A stretch of DNA of 64,000 nt from Gammaproteobacteria bacterium. GTDB taxonomy: Bacteria; Pseudomonadota; Gammaproteobacteria; Enterobacterales; Permianibacteraceae. Positions 45,845 to 55,566 of the stretch are shown here, piece after piece (the first letter of the stretch is position 1; each line of letters opens with the position of its first letter). The position numbers and the translations under genes are program-made. A model generated the notes under the pieces. That model ran no database searches. It worked only from the letters and a program-made list of their open reading frames with translations, and was not told the origin of the DNA. Location of the stretch: NCBI GenBank assembly GCA_016182845.1, contig JACPFT010000005.1, positions 310,001 through 374,000 on the forward strand. The letters are read 5' to 3'.

Positions 45845-48800
45845 ATGCTGCTGAAAAAGCGCGCCCTGGTCGCCGCACTCGCCGGACTGTATTCGTTCGG
45901 CGCCGGTGCTGCGGCTACCCATGCTTCCGTTTCCGACCAGCCCTTGCTCAAGGCCGCGGATTTGTCCGCCGAGGCCGTGGAGAGCATGAAGCGTTCGCAC
46001 GCGGTCAAGCGCGTGCCGACCGGTGGTCGCGAAATGGTGGGCGTAAACCGTCATTTGGGAACCCCCAGCGCCAAGACCAAGTATGTCCGCGCAGCCGACG
46101 AATCCGGTATCCAGACCTATATCGTGCGCTTGAAGGGGCAGCCTTCAGCGCTGTACGACGGCTCGATTTCCGGCCTCAAGGCCACGTCGCCGCGTTTCCG
46201 CGACGGGGCCGAGACCAAGCTGCTGGCCTCCAACAAGCTGGTCACCACACCGGGCAAGCCGGATAGCGCACTCAATGCCTATCGCAGCTACCTGAAGTCG
46301 CAGCAGAGCGGCTTCCTGTCCAAGGCCACGGCCACGCTGGGCGCCTTCGAGCTGCGCCATCAGATGACCGACGCCATCAATGCCATCACCGTGCGCATGA
46401 CCCCGGAACAGGCCGAGCGCATGGCCAAGATGGGCGAGGTTGTCCAGATCCAGCGCAGCAAGACCTACCAGTTGCACACCGATGTCGGTCCTCAGCACAT
46501 CGGCGCCGCTCAAATCTGGGACGGCAGCGTGACGAAGGACAATCTGCCCTACCAGGGCGAAGGTGTGCTGGTCGGCGTCATCGATACCGGCATCAACACC
46601 GACCATCGGTCCTTCAAGGCCACGGGCGACGACGGCTACGCGGTGCAGAACCCGCTGGGCAGCGGCAACTACCTGGGCGATTGCGCCAAGGCCGAGTTCG
46701 CCGCGCTATGCAACGACAAGCTGATCGGCGTGCGCAGCTACGAGGCCGTCACGGATACCTATGACGACGACGAGTTCCAGGATCCGAACAAGCCCTGGTG
46801 GGAGCCGAATGTCCTCATCCGTCCCAAGAACGGCGAGGACTATGCCGGCCATGGCAGCCACACCGCCAGCACCGCCGCCGGCAACGTCGTGACCGACGTG
46901 CCCTATGTGGGCATGAGCATAGGCGCGGGCGACGGCGAGCCGACCGGCTTCAGCATGGGCCGCGTGTCCGGCGTCGCGCCCCACGCCAACGTCGTCGCCT
47001 ACCAGGTCTGCTATCCGGTGGGCGGCTGCCCTGGCGAGGCCATCCTGGCGGGTATCGAGGATGCCGTGAGGGACGGCGTCGATGTCATCAACTTCTCCAT
47101 CGGCGGCATGGAGTCCTTCCCCTGGGAAGACGCCTTCGAAATGGCCTTCCTGGCTGCCCGCGAGGCGAATATCGCCGTGGCGGTGTCCGCCGGCAACTCC
47201 GGCCCTGGCGCCATGACCACCGACCACAGCTCGCCCTGGCTGCTGTCCGTGGCGGCGGCTAGCAACGAGCGCATCGTGTCGGTGACCGGCAAGAGCCTGA
47301 CCGGCCTGTCCGGCGGCGACACCACGCCGCCGGAGACGCTCAGCGGCAAGGGCATCTCCGGTTCCATCACCGGCGACATCGTGCTGGCCAGCAACTACGG
47401 CGACGAGCTGTGCCTGAACGACTTCCCGGCCGGTACCTTCACGGCCAACCAGATCGTGGTCTGCAAGCGCGGCGAGAATGCCCGCGTCGAGAAGGCGGTG
47501 CATGTCAAGGCCGGCGGCGCCGGCGGCTTCGTGCTCTACAACGCCGTTCCCTGGGGCGAAGGCTCGGAGATGATCGACGACGTCTATGCCCTGCCGGGCA
47601 TCCAGCTCGACCATTACAGCGGCACCAGCCTCGTGACCTGGCTGAGCAGCGGCACGGGCCACCAGGGCGCGATCACTACCGCCGATATCGCCAAGACCCC
47701 GGTCCAGGCCGATATCGTGGCCAGTTTCTCCTCGCGCGGTCCGGCGGCGACCTATGACGGCCATATCACGCCCTCGGTCGGCGCGCCCGGCACCCATATC
47801 TACGCGGCCTATGCCGACGAGCATCCCTTCGACGCCGGCGGCGGCCTGTCGGCGGACTGGAGCATGCTCCAGGGCACGTCCATGGCCAGCCCTCATGTGG
47901 CCGGCGCCATGGCGCTGCTGCGCCAGGCCCACCCGGACTGGACGGCGGCGGAAGTGCAGTCGGCCCTGCAATCCACCGCGACGCCGGCCATGACCAAGCC
48001 CTTCGAGTGGTCGGATATCACGCCCGCGGGCCTGTACGATGCCGGCTTCGGCATCATCAACGTCGCCAAGGCGGTCCAGGCCGGCCTGGTGTTCGACGAG
48101 AAGGGCGAGAACTACCGCGCTGCCAATCCCAACGAGGGCGGCCGTCCCTCCCAGTTGAACGCCCCGGAACTGGTGGATCTGCACTGCGCGGGCGGCGCCT
48201 GCACCTTCGTGCGTAGCGTGCGCGCCACCCGCGACGGGACCTGGACCGCGACCGTCAGCACCGAGGAACTGGCCGCCAAGGCCGAGGTCCTGCCCGCGCA
48301 GTTCAGCCTGAAGGCCGGCCAGACCCAGAACATCGTGGTCAAGGTCGACGTCAAGGACCTCACCGCCCTGGGTTCCGGCGGTATCGGCGGTTCCGCCGGC
48401 AAGGAGATCCACGGCTTGGTCAAGCTGACCCCGGCCGATGCCTCCATGCCCGAGCAGCGCATGCCCATGGTCTTCGCCGTGGAGCAGGGCTCGATGCCCC
48501 TGACGGTCAATCTGACCGGCCACGCGGATAGCGGCCGCCAGGTGTTGAAGGACATCGGCGGCCCGGCCATCAGCGCGCTGACCACCCGGACCTATGCCCT
48601 GACCGCGCCCCTGGTGGACGAGGAAATCAGCCTGAAGCAGCCGGACGACTACCGCACGCCTTTCCAGCGCGACAACGTCACCGAGCAGCCCGAGACCTTC
48701 AAGATCTACTGGGTGGACGTACCGGAGGACGCCAAGCGCCTGGTGGCCGAGATTGGCTCGCGCAGCAAGTCCGAGGGCTACAAGGAGGCATGGGAGCGCG

Positions 48801-51103
48801 GCGACGCCGACGTCGTGATCGGCTTTGACGCCAACGGCGACGGCGAGGTCCAGCCCCAGGCCGAGGGCATCTGCATCTCGACCTCGGAGTTCGACAACGA
48901 CTTCTGCAATATCAACAAGCCGGAAGCTGGCCGTTACTGGGTCATCGTCTACAACTTCCAGCACTGGGGCTATCAGATCCCGACCGACACCTACCCGGTG
49001 CGCATCGCCGTGGTCGGCTCGGCGTCCGAGCCGCGCCTCGGCGTGAGCGGTCCCGCGTCCACGGACGGCATCAACAAGTTCGATCTGACCGTGAACTGGG
49101 ACGTGCCGGAACTGGCCCAGGGCAAGACCCTGTTCGGCGGCTTCGATGTCGGCACCGACGCCGGCAATCCGGGCAACCTGGGCTTCGTGCCGGTCAAGCT
49201 GACCCGCGGCGTCGACGGGCTGAGCCTGGCCACCAGCCAGAGTGCGGCCAAGGTCGGCGACGTCATCGACTTCCGCGTGCACCTGCTGGAAAACACCAGC
49301 GGCGCGGCCCGCGATGTCGAGCTGGCGGCGACCCTGCCCGAGGGCCTGAGCCTCGTGCCCGGCTCGGTGAAGCTGAAGTCCGCCCTGGCCGACAAGCTGA
49401 CGGTGGACGGTTCGACGATTTCCCTGGCCTATAGCCAGGAGGACTCCTCGACCTGGAAGCCGGCCTACGCGGTCACGACCAGCCAGACCGACGCCCAGTG
49501 CCGCACGCCGGACTTCGGCCCCTACACCTATGCCAACGGCGGTGCCGACGGCGGCTACGTGGAACTCGACAAGTTCGGCATCGAGGCCAGCCCGGTCTTG
49601 AGCGGCACGGGCTACCAGGAGCCGCTGCGTTACCCGCTCTCGGCCCTGTTCGGCGACGACACCAAGCTCGCGCTGTTCAATAACTTTGCCTACGCGTCTT
49701 TCGACAGCTTCTCCATCGCCACCGGCGGCTGGTTACAGATCGACACGCAGCCGAAGTTCTTCAACGACTATGCCCAGTTCCCGTACTTCAGCTTCAGTCT
49801 GCCCTATGTCATGGTGGCCGGCCTGTGGCGTGAGAGCAGCTTCCTCAAGAACCGCGTGATGGGCACGCCCTATGTCAACGACTGGTTCGCGGGCGAGTTC
49901 TCTGGCGTCAGTCTCGCGGGCGGCACGGCCGAGTACCGCGACGGTGAACTGGTTCCGTCCAAGCACGTCATCGTCGACTGGCGCGGTTCGCGTAGCCAGG
50001 AAGTCGTCGGCTACGACTGGATGACCGGCGAGTTCAGCATGGACGACAAGGACGACCGCTTCCGTTTCCAGGTCATCATGAACCCGGACTATCGCTTCGG
50101 CGATGACGAACCGGAAATCGTCATGGCTTACCACAGCGTCGAGTTCGGCGGCGAGGGCGAGTGGGGGTCCGTCGGCCTGAACGGCTATGCCGGCGGCTTC
50201 GGCGGCTTCGGCCCGGTCGAGGGCACGTCCGGCGTCAGTTTCGCCTTCGACGATCTGAGCAAGAAGCTCAGTAACGGTCTCGTGGTCTGCTACGACTATG
50301 TCGGCCCGGAATCCACCCAGGTGGACATCCGTTTCCAGGCGCGCGTCAACGACAGTGCTTCGGGCGAGGCCCAGGTGGTCAGCCTGACGCACAACATCGC
50401 GGGCGTATCGGAACAGTCCGTCACCAAGTCCATCACCGTCAACGGCAACCTCAAGCTGGCCGGCTGGGATGACCAGGTGATCGACGAGGACGAAGCCCTG
50501 GAAGGCCTGATGCTCGCCTACACCGATCTGGATACCGGCGCCAACACCGTGACCGTCTCCGGTGAGCACATCACCGGCGTCGTGCATGGCCACAGTGCCG
50601 GTTCGAGCTTCGATGTCATCCCGGATGTGGACTTCAACGGCGAGACCACCGTCACGGTGACCGTCGCCGACAACCTGCACCCGAACGACAAGAGCGCCCA
50701 GAGCTTCAAGCTGACGGTGAACCCGAAGGCCGATGCCCCGACCGCCGCCGTGAAGGCGTCGGCCCTGAGCATCACCCAGGGCCAGAGCGCCACGCTGGAC
50801 GGCAGCAACTCGCTGAACCCGGACGGCGACGCGACCATCACCTGGACCGGCCCGGGCAGCATCGCCAGTGCCAATGCCCTGGTGACTCAAGTCTCCGGTC
50901 TGAGCGTCGGCAGCCACGAGTTCACCCTGACCCTGGCCAACGGGGAAGGCACGAGCTCGGCCAAGGTGGTCGTGACCGTCAATGCCGCCTCGATGCCGGC
51001 GCCGACTCCGGCTCCGTCCTCGGGCGGCGGCGGTGGCGGCTCCTTCCCGCTGCTGGGCCTGGTGCTCCTGCCCCTGCTGGCCCTGCGCCGCAAGCCGGAG
51101 TGA
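45845..51103 (+). CDS. Giant S8 subtilisin-type protease with GlyGly-CTERM tail
   Basis: A 1752-residue secreted protease. It has a signal peptide (KRALVAALAGLYSFGAGAAA), an I9-type propeptide (TYIVRLKGQPSALYDG), and a peptidase S8 domain with catalytic Asp247 in GVIDTGINTDH, His336 in GHGSHTAST and Ser679 in GTSMASPHVAGAM. A protease-associated domain is inserted between His and Ser (about 500-595). A long C-terminal region (about 700-1690) has Fn3-like, cadherin-like and PKD-like segments. The C-terminus has Pro-rich linker, SSGGGGGGSFPLLGL, a hydrophobic helix and RRKPE: a GlyGly-CTERM sorting signal processed by rhombosortase. The ATG at 45845 follows AGGAGG. Divergent from the two-component operon, which may regulate it. 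Confidence 0.94.
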   Translation: MLLKKRALVAALAGLYSFGAGAAATHASVSDQPLLKAADLSAEAVESMKRSHAVKRVPTGGREMVGVNRHLGTPSAKTKYVRAADESGIQTYIVRLKGQPSALYDGSISGLKATSPRFRDGAETKLLASNKLVTTPGKPDSALNAYRSYLKSQQSGFLSKATATLGAFELRHQMTDAINAITVRMTPEQAERMAKMGEVVQIQRSKTYQLHTDVGPQHIGAAQIWDGSVTKDNLPYQGEGVLVGVIDTGINTDHRSFKATGDDGYAVQNPLGSGNYLGDCAKAEFAALCNDKLIGVRSYEAVTDTYDDDEFQDPNKPWWEPNVLIRPKNGEDYAGHGSHTASTAAGNVVTDVPYVGMSIGAGDGEPTGFSMGRVSGVAPHANVVAYQVCYPVGGCPGEAILAGIEDAVRDGVDVINFSIGGMESFPWEDAFEMAFLAAREANIAVAVSAGNSGPGAMTTDHSSPWLLSVAAASNERIVSVTGKSLTGLSGGDTTPPETLSGKGISGSITGDIVLASNYGDELCLNDFPAGTFTANQIVVCKRGENARVEKAVHVKAGGAGGFVLYNAVPWGEGSEMIDDVYALPGIQLDHYSGTSLVTWLSSGTGHQGAITTADIAKTPVQADIVASFSSRGPAATYDGHITPSVGAPGTHIYAAYADEHPFDAGGGLSADWSMLQGTSMASPHVAGAMALLRQAHPDWTAAEVQSALQSTATPAMTKPFEWSDITPAGLYDAGFGIINVAKAVQAGLVFDEKGENYRAANPNEGGRPSQLNAPELVDLHCAGGACTFVRSVRATRDGTWTATVSTEELAAKAEVLPAQFSLKAGQTQNIVVKVDVKDLTALGSGGIGGSAGKEIHGLVKLTPADASMPEQRMPMVFAVEQGSMPLTVNLTGHADSGRQVLKDIGGPAISALTTRTYALTAPLVDEEISLKQPDDYRTPFQRDNVTEQPETFKIYWVDVPEDAKRLVAEIGSRSKSEGYKEAWERGDADVVIGFDANGDGEVQPQAEGICISTSEFDNDFCNINKPEAGRYWVIVYNFQHWGYQIPTDTYPVRIAVVGSASEPRLGVSGPASTDGINKFDLTVNWDVPELAQGKTLFGGFDVGTDAGNPGNLGFVPVKLTRGVDGLSLATSQSAAKVGDVIDFRVHLLENTSGAARDVELAATLPEGLSLVPGSVKLKSALADKLTVDGSTISLAYSQEDSSTWKPAYAVTTSQTDAQCRTPDFGPYTYANGGADGGYVELDKFGIEASPVLSGTGYQEPLRYPLSALFGDDTKLALFNNFAYASFDSFSIATGGWLQIDTQPKFFNDYAQFPYFSFSLPYVMVAGLWRESSFLKNRVMGTPYVNDWFAGEFSGVSLAGGTAEYRDGELVPSKHVIVDWRGSRSQEVVGYDWMTGEFSMDDKDDRFRFQVIMNPDYRFGDDEPEIVMAYHSVEFGGEGEWGSVGLNGYAGGFGGFGPVEGTSGVSFAFDDLSKKLSNGLVVCYDYVGPESTQVDIRFQARVNDSASGEAQVVSLTHNIAGVSEQSVTKSITVNGNLKLAGWDDQVIDEDEALEGLMLAYTDLDTGANTVTVSGEHITGVVHGHSAGSSFDVIPDVDFNGETTVTVTVADNLHPNDKSAQSFKLTVNPKADAPTAAVKASALSITQGQSATLDGSNSLNPDGDATITWTGPGSIASANALVTQVSGLSVGSHEFTLTLANGEGTSSAKVVVTVNAASMPAPTPAPSSGGGGGGSFPLLGLVLLPLLALRRKPE

Positions 51104-51159
51104 AGAATCCGGCGGCTCTGCTCGGGCCGCCGGGTGTTGAGCGTGAGAGCGTGAAACTT

Positions 51160-51186
51160 GCCCCGGGTTAAACCGGGGCCTTTTTC
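51160..51186 (+). terminator. Terminator after the giant protease
   Basis: GCCCCGG pairs with CCGGGGC across GTTAAA, followed by a T-run. Confidence 0.85.
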
Positions 51187-51230
51187 TCCCGCGCTTCGAC
51201 ACGGTTACAGACACGGCGCCGGGCATTGCA

Positions 51231-51259
51231 TTGCAATCCCCGGCGCCTTCACCGATAAT
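51231..51259 (+). promoter_or_regulatory. Promoter of the 4.5S RNA gene
   Basis: TTGCAA and GATAAT are separated by 17 bp, followed by a GC-rich discriminator. Transcription would begin about 25 nt before the mature 5' end, as for E. coli ffs, whose leader is removed by RNase P. Confidence 0.7.
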
Positions 51260-51290
51260 GCGCCCCGCGTCCGTTCGGATGCGACCGTTA

Positions 51291-51402
51291 TGGTCGCCCC
51301 ATCGGTCCCCTCGCAACGCTAGGCTGTGAACCCCGCCAGGTCCGGAAGGAAGCAACGGTAGCGGCTGATGCGTGTGCCGGGGTGTGGCTGGTGGGGGGAC
51401 CA
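51291..51402 (+). ncRNA. ffs: Signal recognition particle 4.5S RNA
   Basis: The central loop signature CAGGTCCGGAAGGAAGCA is the conserved SRP domain IV that binds Ffh. The flanks fold back along the molecule and the ends TGGTC and GACCA pair, giving a hairpin of about 112 nt. Confidence 0.95.
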
Positions 51403-51616
51403 CCTTATTTATGTCTCGCGCCGGGCTTCCTGCCCTTTGCGAGACGTCGCGAGTCCGGTACACAGCCCGGGGCTGTCCACCGCTTTTCGGCTCGCGGCTT
51501 CGCCGTCCCGCACATCCTGTGCTCCTACTCGCGCCTCGTGGTAGGCATCCGTGCCAAGACTCGCGGCCCCCGCTGTGCTAGGATTTCGCCCTTCCCAAGG
51601 CATTACGGTCTGCCCC

Positions 51617-53533
51617 ATGAGTTATCAGGTCCTGGCCCGCAAGTGGCGTCCCAAGAGTTTCCATACCCTGGTCGGCCAGGAGCATGTGCTTAAGGCGCTG
51701 ATCAATGCCCTGGACTCGGATCGCCTGCACCATGCCTATTTGTTCACCGGAACGCGCGGCGTGGGCAAGACCACGATCTCGCGCATCCTCGCCAAGTGCC
51801 TGAACTGCGAGACCGGCGTCAGCTCCACGCCTTGCGGCCAGTGCTCGGCCTGCGTCGCCATCGACGAGGGCCGCTTCGTCGACCTCATCGAGGTGGACGC
51901 CGCCTCGCGCACCAAGGTCGAGGACACCCGCGAACTCCTGGACAACGTGCAGTACCGCCCCACGGCCGGCCGCTACAAGGTCTATCTCATCGACGAAGTG
52001 CATATGCTGTCCAATCACAGCTTCAATGCGCTCCTGAAGACCCTGGAAGAACCGCCGCCGCATGTGAAGTTCCTGCTGGCCACCACCGATCCCCAGAAGC
52101 TGCCGGTCACCATCCTGTCGCGCTGCCTCAAGTTCCATTTGAAGAACCTGACGCCGGAGCGCATCGAGGGGCATCTGGCCCATGTCCTCGGCCAGGAAGG
52201 CCTGGATTTCGAGGCATCGGCACTGCGTCTGCTGGCCAAGTCGGCGCAGGGTTCCATGCGCGATGCCCTGTCCCTGCTGGACCAGGCCATCGCCCATGGT
52301 CAGGGCCGGGTCGAGGACGGCCAGGTGCGCGAGATGCTGGGCGTCATCGACCGGGATCATGTCTACCGCATCGTCGATGCCCTGGCGGCCGGCGAGGGTG
52401 AGGCCCTGCTGGCCGCCGTGGCGCGCTGCGCCGAGTTCAGCCCGGATTTCGAGGGCGTGCTCAACGAGCTGCTCTCCCTGCTGCACCGCGTCGCCGTGGC
52501 CCAGGCCGTGCCGGACCTGGATCTCGCGGTCTTCGACGACGGCGAGGCCGTGGCGCGCTACGCGAGTCTACTCAGCCCCGAAGACGTGCAGCTCTACTAC
52601 CAGATCGGCCTGCACGGCCGCCGCGACCTGCCCCTGGCGCCCGATGCCCGCGAGGGCCTGGAGATGAGCCTGCTGCGCATGCTGGCCTACCGCCCGGAGG
52701 AGGGCGGTGAGCCGCCGCCGCCGCGCCGGGAGCGAGTGCCCGAGCAGGGCCCGGCGAGCGTGTCCGTGCCACGTCCGGCGCCGGTCAGCGCGCCGGCCGC
52801 CGTCAGCGCGGCCGCGCCCCTGCCGGTCGAGCGGTCCCGTCCGGCGGAACCGGCTCCCGTGTTGGAGTCCCCCGCCAGTTTTTTCGCTGAACCGGCCGCG
52901 CCCGTCGCGGCCGGGCAGGGCGCCCGTGCCGCCATCGCCCAGGCCCGGGCCGCCATGCATGCCGCGCCGCTGAGCGCGCCGGCGGCATCGACCCAAGTTC
53001 AGCCGCGGGTCCAGCCCGAAGCCGAGCCGGTGCGGCCCAACAGTCCGCCGCGTTTATCCCTGGTGGAGACGCCGGCGCCGCTCAAGCCCGAGGCCGTGGC
53101 TGTCGCCGAGGCCAAGCCGGTTCCGGCCCCGGATGAGGGCGTGCAGGAGGCTGCCCGCGCGGGCCAGTGGTGGGCCATCGTCGAGTCCCTGGGCTTGGCC
53201 GGCCCCGCCGAGCAACTGGCGCTGAACACGGCCCTGGTGGAGCACAAGCCGGGCGAGTGCCGCCTGGCCCTGGATGCCACCGGCCAGGCCTTCAATACCT
53301 CGGCGCGGATCGACAAGCTGGCCGAGGCGCTCACGGCCTATTTTGGCCAGCCCACCAAGCTGGTGATCAGCGAGCTGCCGGTAGCCGATGAAACGCCGGC
53401 CCAGCGCCGCCGACGCATCGAGGCCGAGCGCCTGGCGGCGGCCACCGAATCCCTGGCCCGGGACGAGATCCTGGCCCGGCTCAAGAGCGGCTTTCATGCC
53501 GAGCTGGTAGAAGGTAGTATCAGGGCCCTTTGA
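51617..53533 (+). CDS. dnaX: DNA polymerase III subunit tau/gamma
   Basis: Clamp-loader ATPase and polymerase organiser. Walker A is GTRGVGKTTISRILAK; the zinc module has CLNCETG and CGQCSAC; DEVHMLSNHSFNALLKTLEEPP holds Walker B, and TILSRCLKF the arginine-finger SRC motif. A long Pro/Ala-rich linker (about 375-510) precedes the C-terminal tau domain that binds the polymerase. I saw no AAAAAAG-type slippery site, so a gamma form by the E. coli mechanism is not evident. ATG at 51617 (MSYQVLARKWRP); 638 residues. Confidence 0.96.
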   Translation: MSYQVLARKWRPKSFHTLVGQEHVLKALINALDSDRLHHAYLFTGTRGVGKTTISRILAKCLNCETGVSSTPCGQCSACVAIDEGRFVDLIEVDAASRTKVEDTRELLDNVQYRPTAGRYKVYLIDEVHMLSNHSFNALLKTLEEPPPHVKFLLATTDPQKLPVTILSRCLKFHLKNLTPERIEGHLAHVLGQEGLDFEASALRLLAKSAQGSMRDALSLLDQAIAHGQGRVEDGQVREMLGVIDRDHVYRIVDALAAGEGEALLAAVARCAEFSPDFEGVLNELLSLLHRVAVAQAVPDLDLAVFDDGEAVARYASLLSPEDVQLYYQIGLHGRRDLPLAPDAREGLEMSLLRMLAYRPEEGGEPPPPRRERVPEQGPASVSVPRPAPVSAPAAVSAAAPLPVERSRPAEPAPVLESPASFFAEPAAPVAAGQGARAAIAQARAAMHAAPLSAPAASTQVQPRVQPEAEPVRPNSPPRLSLVETPAPLKPEAVAVAEAKPVPAPDEGVQEAARAGQWWAIVESLGLAGPAEQLALNTALVEHKPGECRLALDATGQAFNTSARIDKLAEALTAYFGQPTKLVISELPVADETPAQRRRRIEAERLAAATESLARDEILARLKSGFHAELVEGSIRAL

Positions 53534-53600
53534 ACCGGCCCGACCCTTTTTTACTGTGGCGGCCGGCTTCCGGTCCGCGAGAACGACGAGGTAAACGATC

Positions 53601-53927
53601 ATGATGAAAGGCGGTTTGGGCGGTCTGATGCGTCAGGCCCAGGAAATGCAGACCCGCATGCAGAAGACCCAGGAAGAGATCGGCCGCATGGAAGTGCAAG
53701 GCGTCGCCGGCGCCGGCCTGGTGAAAGTCACCATGACCGGCCGCCACGAAGTGCGCCGCGTCGAGCTGGACGACAGCCTGATGAGCGAGGACAAGGAGAT
53801 GCTGGAAGACCTCCTGGCCGCCGCCGTCAACGACGCCGTGCGCAAGGTCGAGGAAGTCACCCGCGACAAGATGGCCGGCGTCACGGCGGGCATGCCTCTG
53901 CCTCCGGGCATGAAGCTGCCGTTTTAA
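53601..53927 (+). CDS. ybaB: YbaB/EbfC nucleoid-associated protein
   Basis: A 108-residue DNA-binding protein with the family start [20 protein letters not shown] and the conserved [20 protein letters not shown]. It lies in the universally common dnaX-ybaB-recR order. Confidence 0.95.
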   Translation: MMKGGLGGLMRQAQEMQTRMQKTQEEIGRMEVQGVAGAGLVKVTMTGRHEVRRVELDDSLMSEDKEMLEDLLAAAVNDAVRKVEEVTRDKMAGVTAGMPLPPGMKLPF

Positions 53928-53934
53928 GAATTTT

Positions 53935-54121
53935 AACCGCCAAGACGCCAAGAGTTTGAGGGGCGGGAAAATCCGTTCGTGCTGAGCCTGTCGAAGTGCG
54001 AGCGGGTTTTCCATTGCGTTAGTGGCCTGTCGCTCGCCCTTCGACAGGCTTAGGGCGAACGGGAATCTCAGTCGCCGTCTAATTGACATTCCCCTTGGCG
54101 TTCTTGGTGTTCTTGGCGGTT
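53935..54121. repeat. Nested family A and family B inverted repeats
   Basis: The outer arms AACCGCCAAGACGCCAAG (53935-53952) and an inverted copy ending CTTGGCGGTT (to 54121) belong to family A. Inside, CCGTTCGTGCTGAGCCTG (from 53973) and its inverse, CAGGCTTAGGGCGAACGG (to 54062), belong to family B. The composite occupies nearly all of the ybaB-recR gap. Confidence 0.82.
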
Positions 54122-54140
54122 AATCTTCCGGTTTTATCCC

Positions 54141-54737
54141 ATGGAACTGAGCCCCCTCATCCGTCAGCTGATCGACGCCCTGCGCGTCCTGCCCGGCGTC
54201 GGTCCGAAATCCGCCCAGCGCATGGCCTTCCATCTGCTGGAGCGCCAACGCGAGGGCGGCCTGGTGTTGTCCCAGGCCTTGGCGCGGGCCATGGAGCAGA
54301 TACGCCACTGCGTCTCCTGCCGCACGCTCAGCGAGACTGAGCTTTGCCCGCTGTGCTCCAGCACGCGCCGCGATCCCAGCCTGCTCTGCGTGGTGGAGAG
54401 TCCGGCCGATATCCTGGCCATCGAACAGACCGGCGGTTATTCGGGGCGCTACTTCGTGCTCCTGGGCCATCTCTCGCCCCTGGACGGCATAGGTCCGCGC
54501 GAGTTGGGCCTGGACGAGCTGGCCGAGCGTCTGCGCGAGCCCGAGCTCAAAGAAGTGATCCTGGCCACCAACCCCACGGTGGAGGGCGAGGCCACGGCCC
54601 ATTACATCGCCGAACTGGCCCAGGGCCTACCCATCACGGTGAGCCGCATCGCCCACGGCGTGCCCCTCGGCGGTGAGCTGGAATTCGTCGACGGCGGCAC
54701 CCTGGCCCACGCCTTCAGCGGGCGCCGGCCGCTGTAA
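54141..54737 (+). CDS. recR: Recombination protein RecR
   Basis: Works with RecO and RecF to load RecA at gaps. The N-terminal helix-hairpin-helix is [17 protein letters not shown], the C4 zinc finger is in [16 protein letters not shown], and the Toprim domain has [21 protein letters not shown] and [14 protein letters not shown]. 198 residues. Confidence 0.96.
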   Translation: MELSPLIRQLIDALRVLPGVGPKSAQRMAFHLLERQREGGLVLSQALARAMEQIRHCVSCRTLSETELCPLCSSTRRDPSLLCVVESPADILAIEQTGGYSGRYFVLLGHLSPLDGIGPRELGLDELAERLREPELKEVILATNPTVEGEATAHYIAELAQGLPITVSRIAHGVPLGGELEFVDGGTLAHAFSGRRPL

Positions 54738-54833
54738 GGCGCCCCCGGACGGGCTTGATCCAGCGCAGTTTTGTCCCGCCGAAGCGGGACCTGCAAGCCG
54801 CCGCGCATACGCACATTTGCTTTCGGAGGTCCC

Positions 54834-55466
54834 ATGGAACTGGTGAATCCCAAGGTCGAGACTTACTGCCACGAGCAAACCCAGGCCGAACCCGAGCTCC
54901 TGCAGGCCCTGGCCGAGGACACTCGCGCCCACATGCCAATGGCTCAGATGCTTACCGGGCGGCTGGAAGGGCGCTTCCTCAAGCTGCTGGTCCAGCTCAC
55001 CGGCGCCCGGCGCATCCTGGAAATCGGCATGTACACCGGCTATTCGGCCCTGTCCATGGCCGAGGCGCTGCCCGAGGACGGCGAGCTCATCACCTGCGAT
55101 ATCGACCCGGCCGCCGAGGCCTTCGCCAGGCGCTATTTCGCCCAAAGCCCCCACGGGCACAAGATCCGCGTGGCCATGGGGGCGGCCCTGGACACTATCG
55201 CCGGCCTGAGCGGCGAGTTCGACCTGGTGTTCCTGGACGCCGACAAGGAGAGCTACCCGGCTTACTACGAAGCCGTGCTGCCCTTGCTGCGCCGCGGCGG
55301 CCTCCTGGTCGTCGACAACAGCCTGTGGTCGGGCAAGGTGCTTAAGCCCGAGGATGAGGCTTCCCTGGCGATTGCTGAACTGAACACGCGCATCGCCGCC
55401 GATCCGCGCGTGGAGAACGTGCTGCTGACCGTGCGGGACGGCGTCAACCTGGTGCGCAAGCGCTAG
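54834..55466 (+). CDS. Class I SAM-dependent O-methyltransferase
   Basis: A 210-residue O-methyltransferase family 3 protein, of the catechol/caffeoyl-CoA type. It has SAM motif ILEIGMYTGYSALSMAEALP, metal-binding or catalytic FLDADKESYPAYYE and LLVVDNSLWSGKV. The ATG at 54834 follows GGAGGT; the longer frame lacks a ribosome-binding site. Substrate unknown. Confidence 0.9.
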   Translation: MELVNPKVETYCHEQTQAEPELLQALAEDTRAHMPMAQMLTGRLEGRFLKLLVQLTGARRILEIGMYTGYSALSMAEALPEDGELITCDIDPAAEAFARRYFAQSPHGHKIRVAMGAALDTIAGLSGEFDLVFLDADKESYPAYYEAVLPLLRRGGLLVVDNSLWSGKVLKPEDEASLAIAELNTRIAADPRVENVLLTVRDGVNLVRKR

Positions 55467-55566
55467 GGCTTGAAAGCCCCTCTGCCAACCCCATATCCCT
55501 TCACGAATTGCAAGGTCATGCCTTCCCGCATGGCCGTGGTCTTTGTGTGTTTTGGAGTGATCCCCG

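Noticed and set aside
46706-49282. 858-codon open frame antisense to the S8 protease
   Set aside because: A shadow of high third-position G+C. No ribosome-binding site, and the plus-strand frame has clear catalytic motifs.
51617-53533. Programmed -1 frameshift in dnaX
   Set aside because: No AAAAAAG-type slippery heptamer followed by a stem was found by eye.
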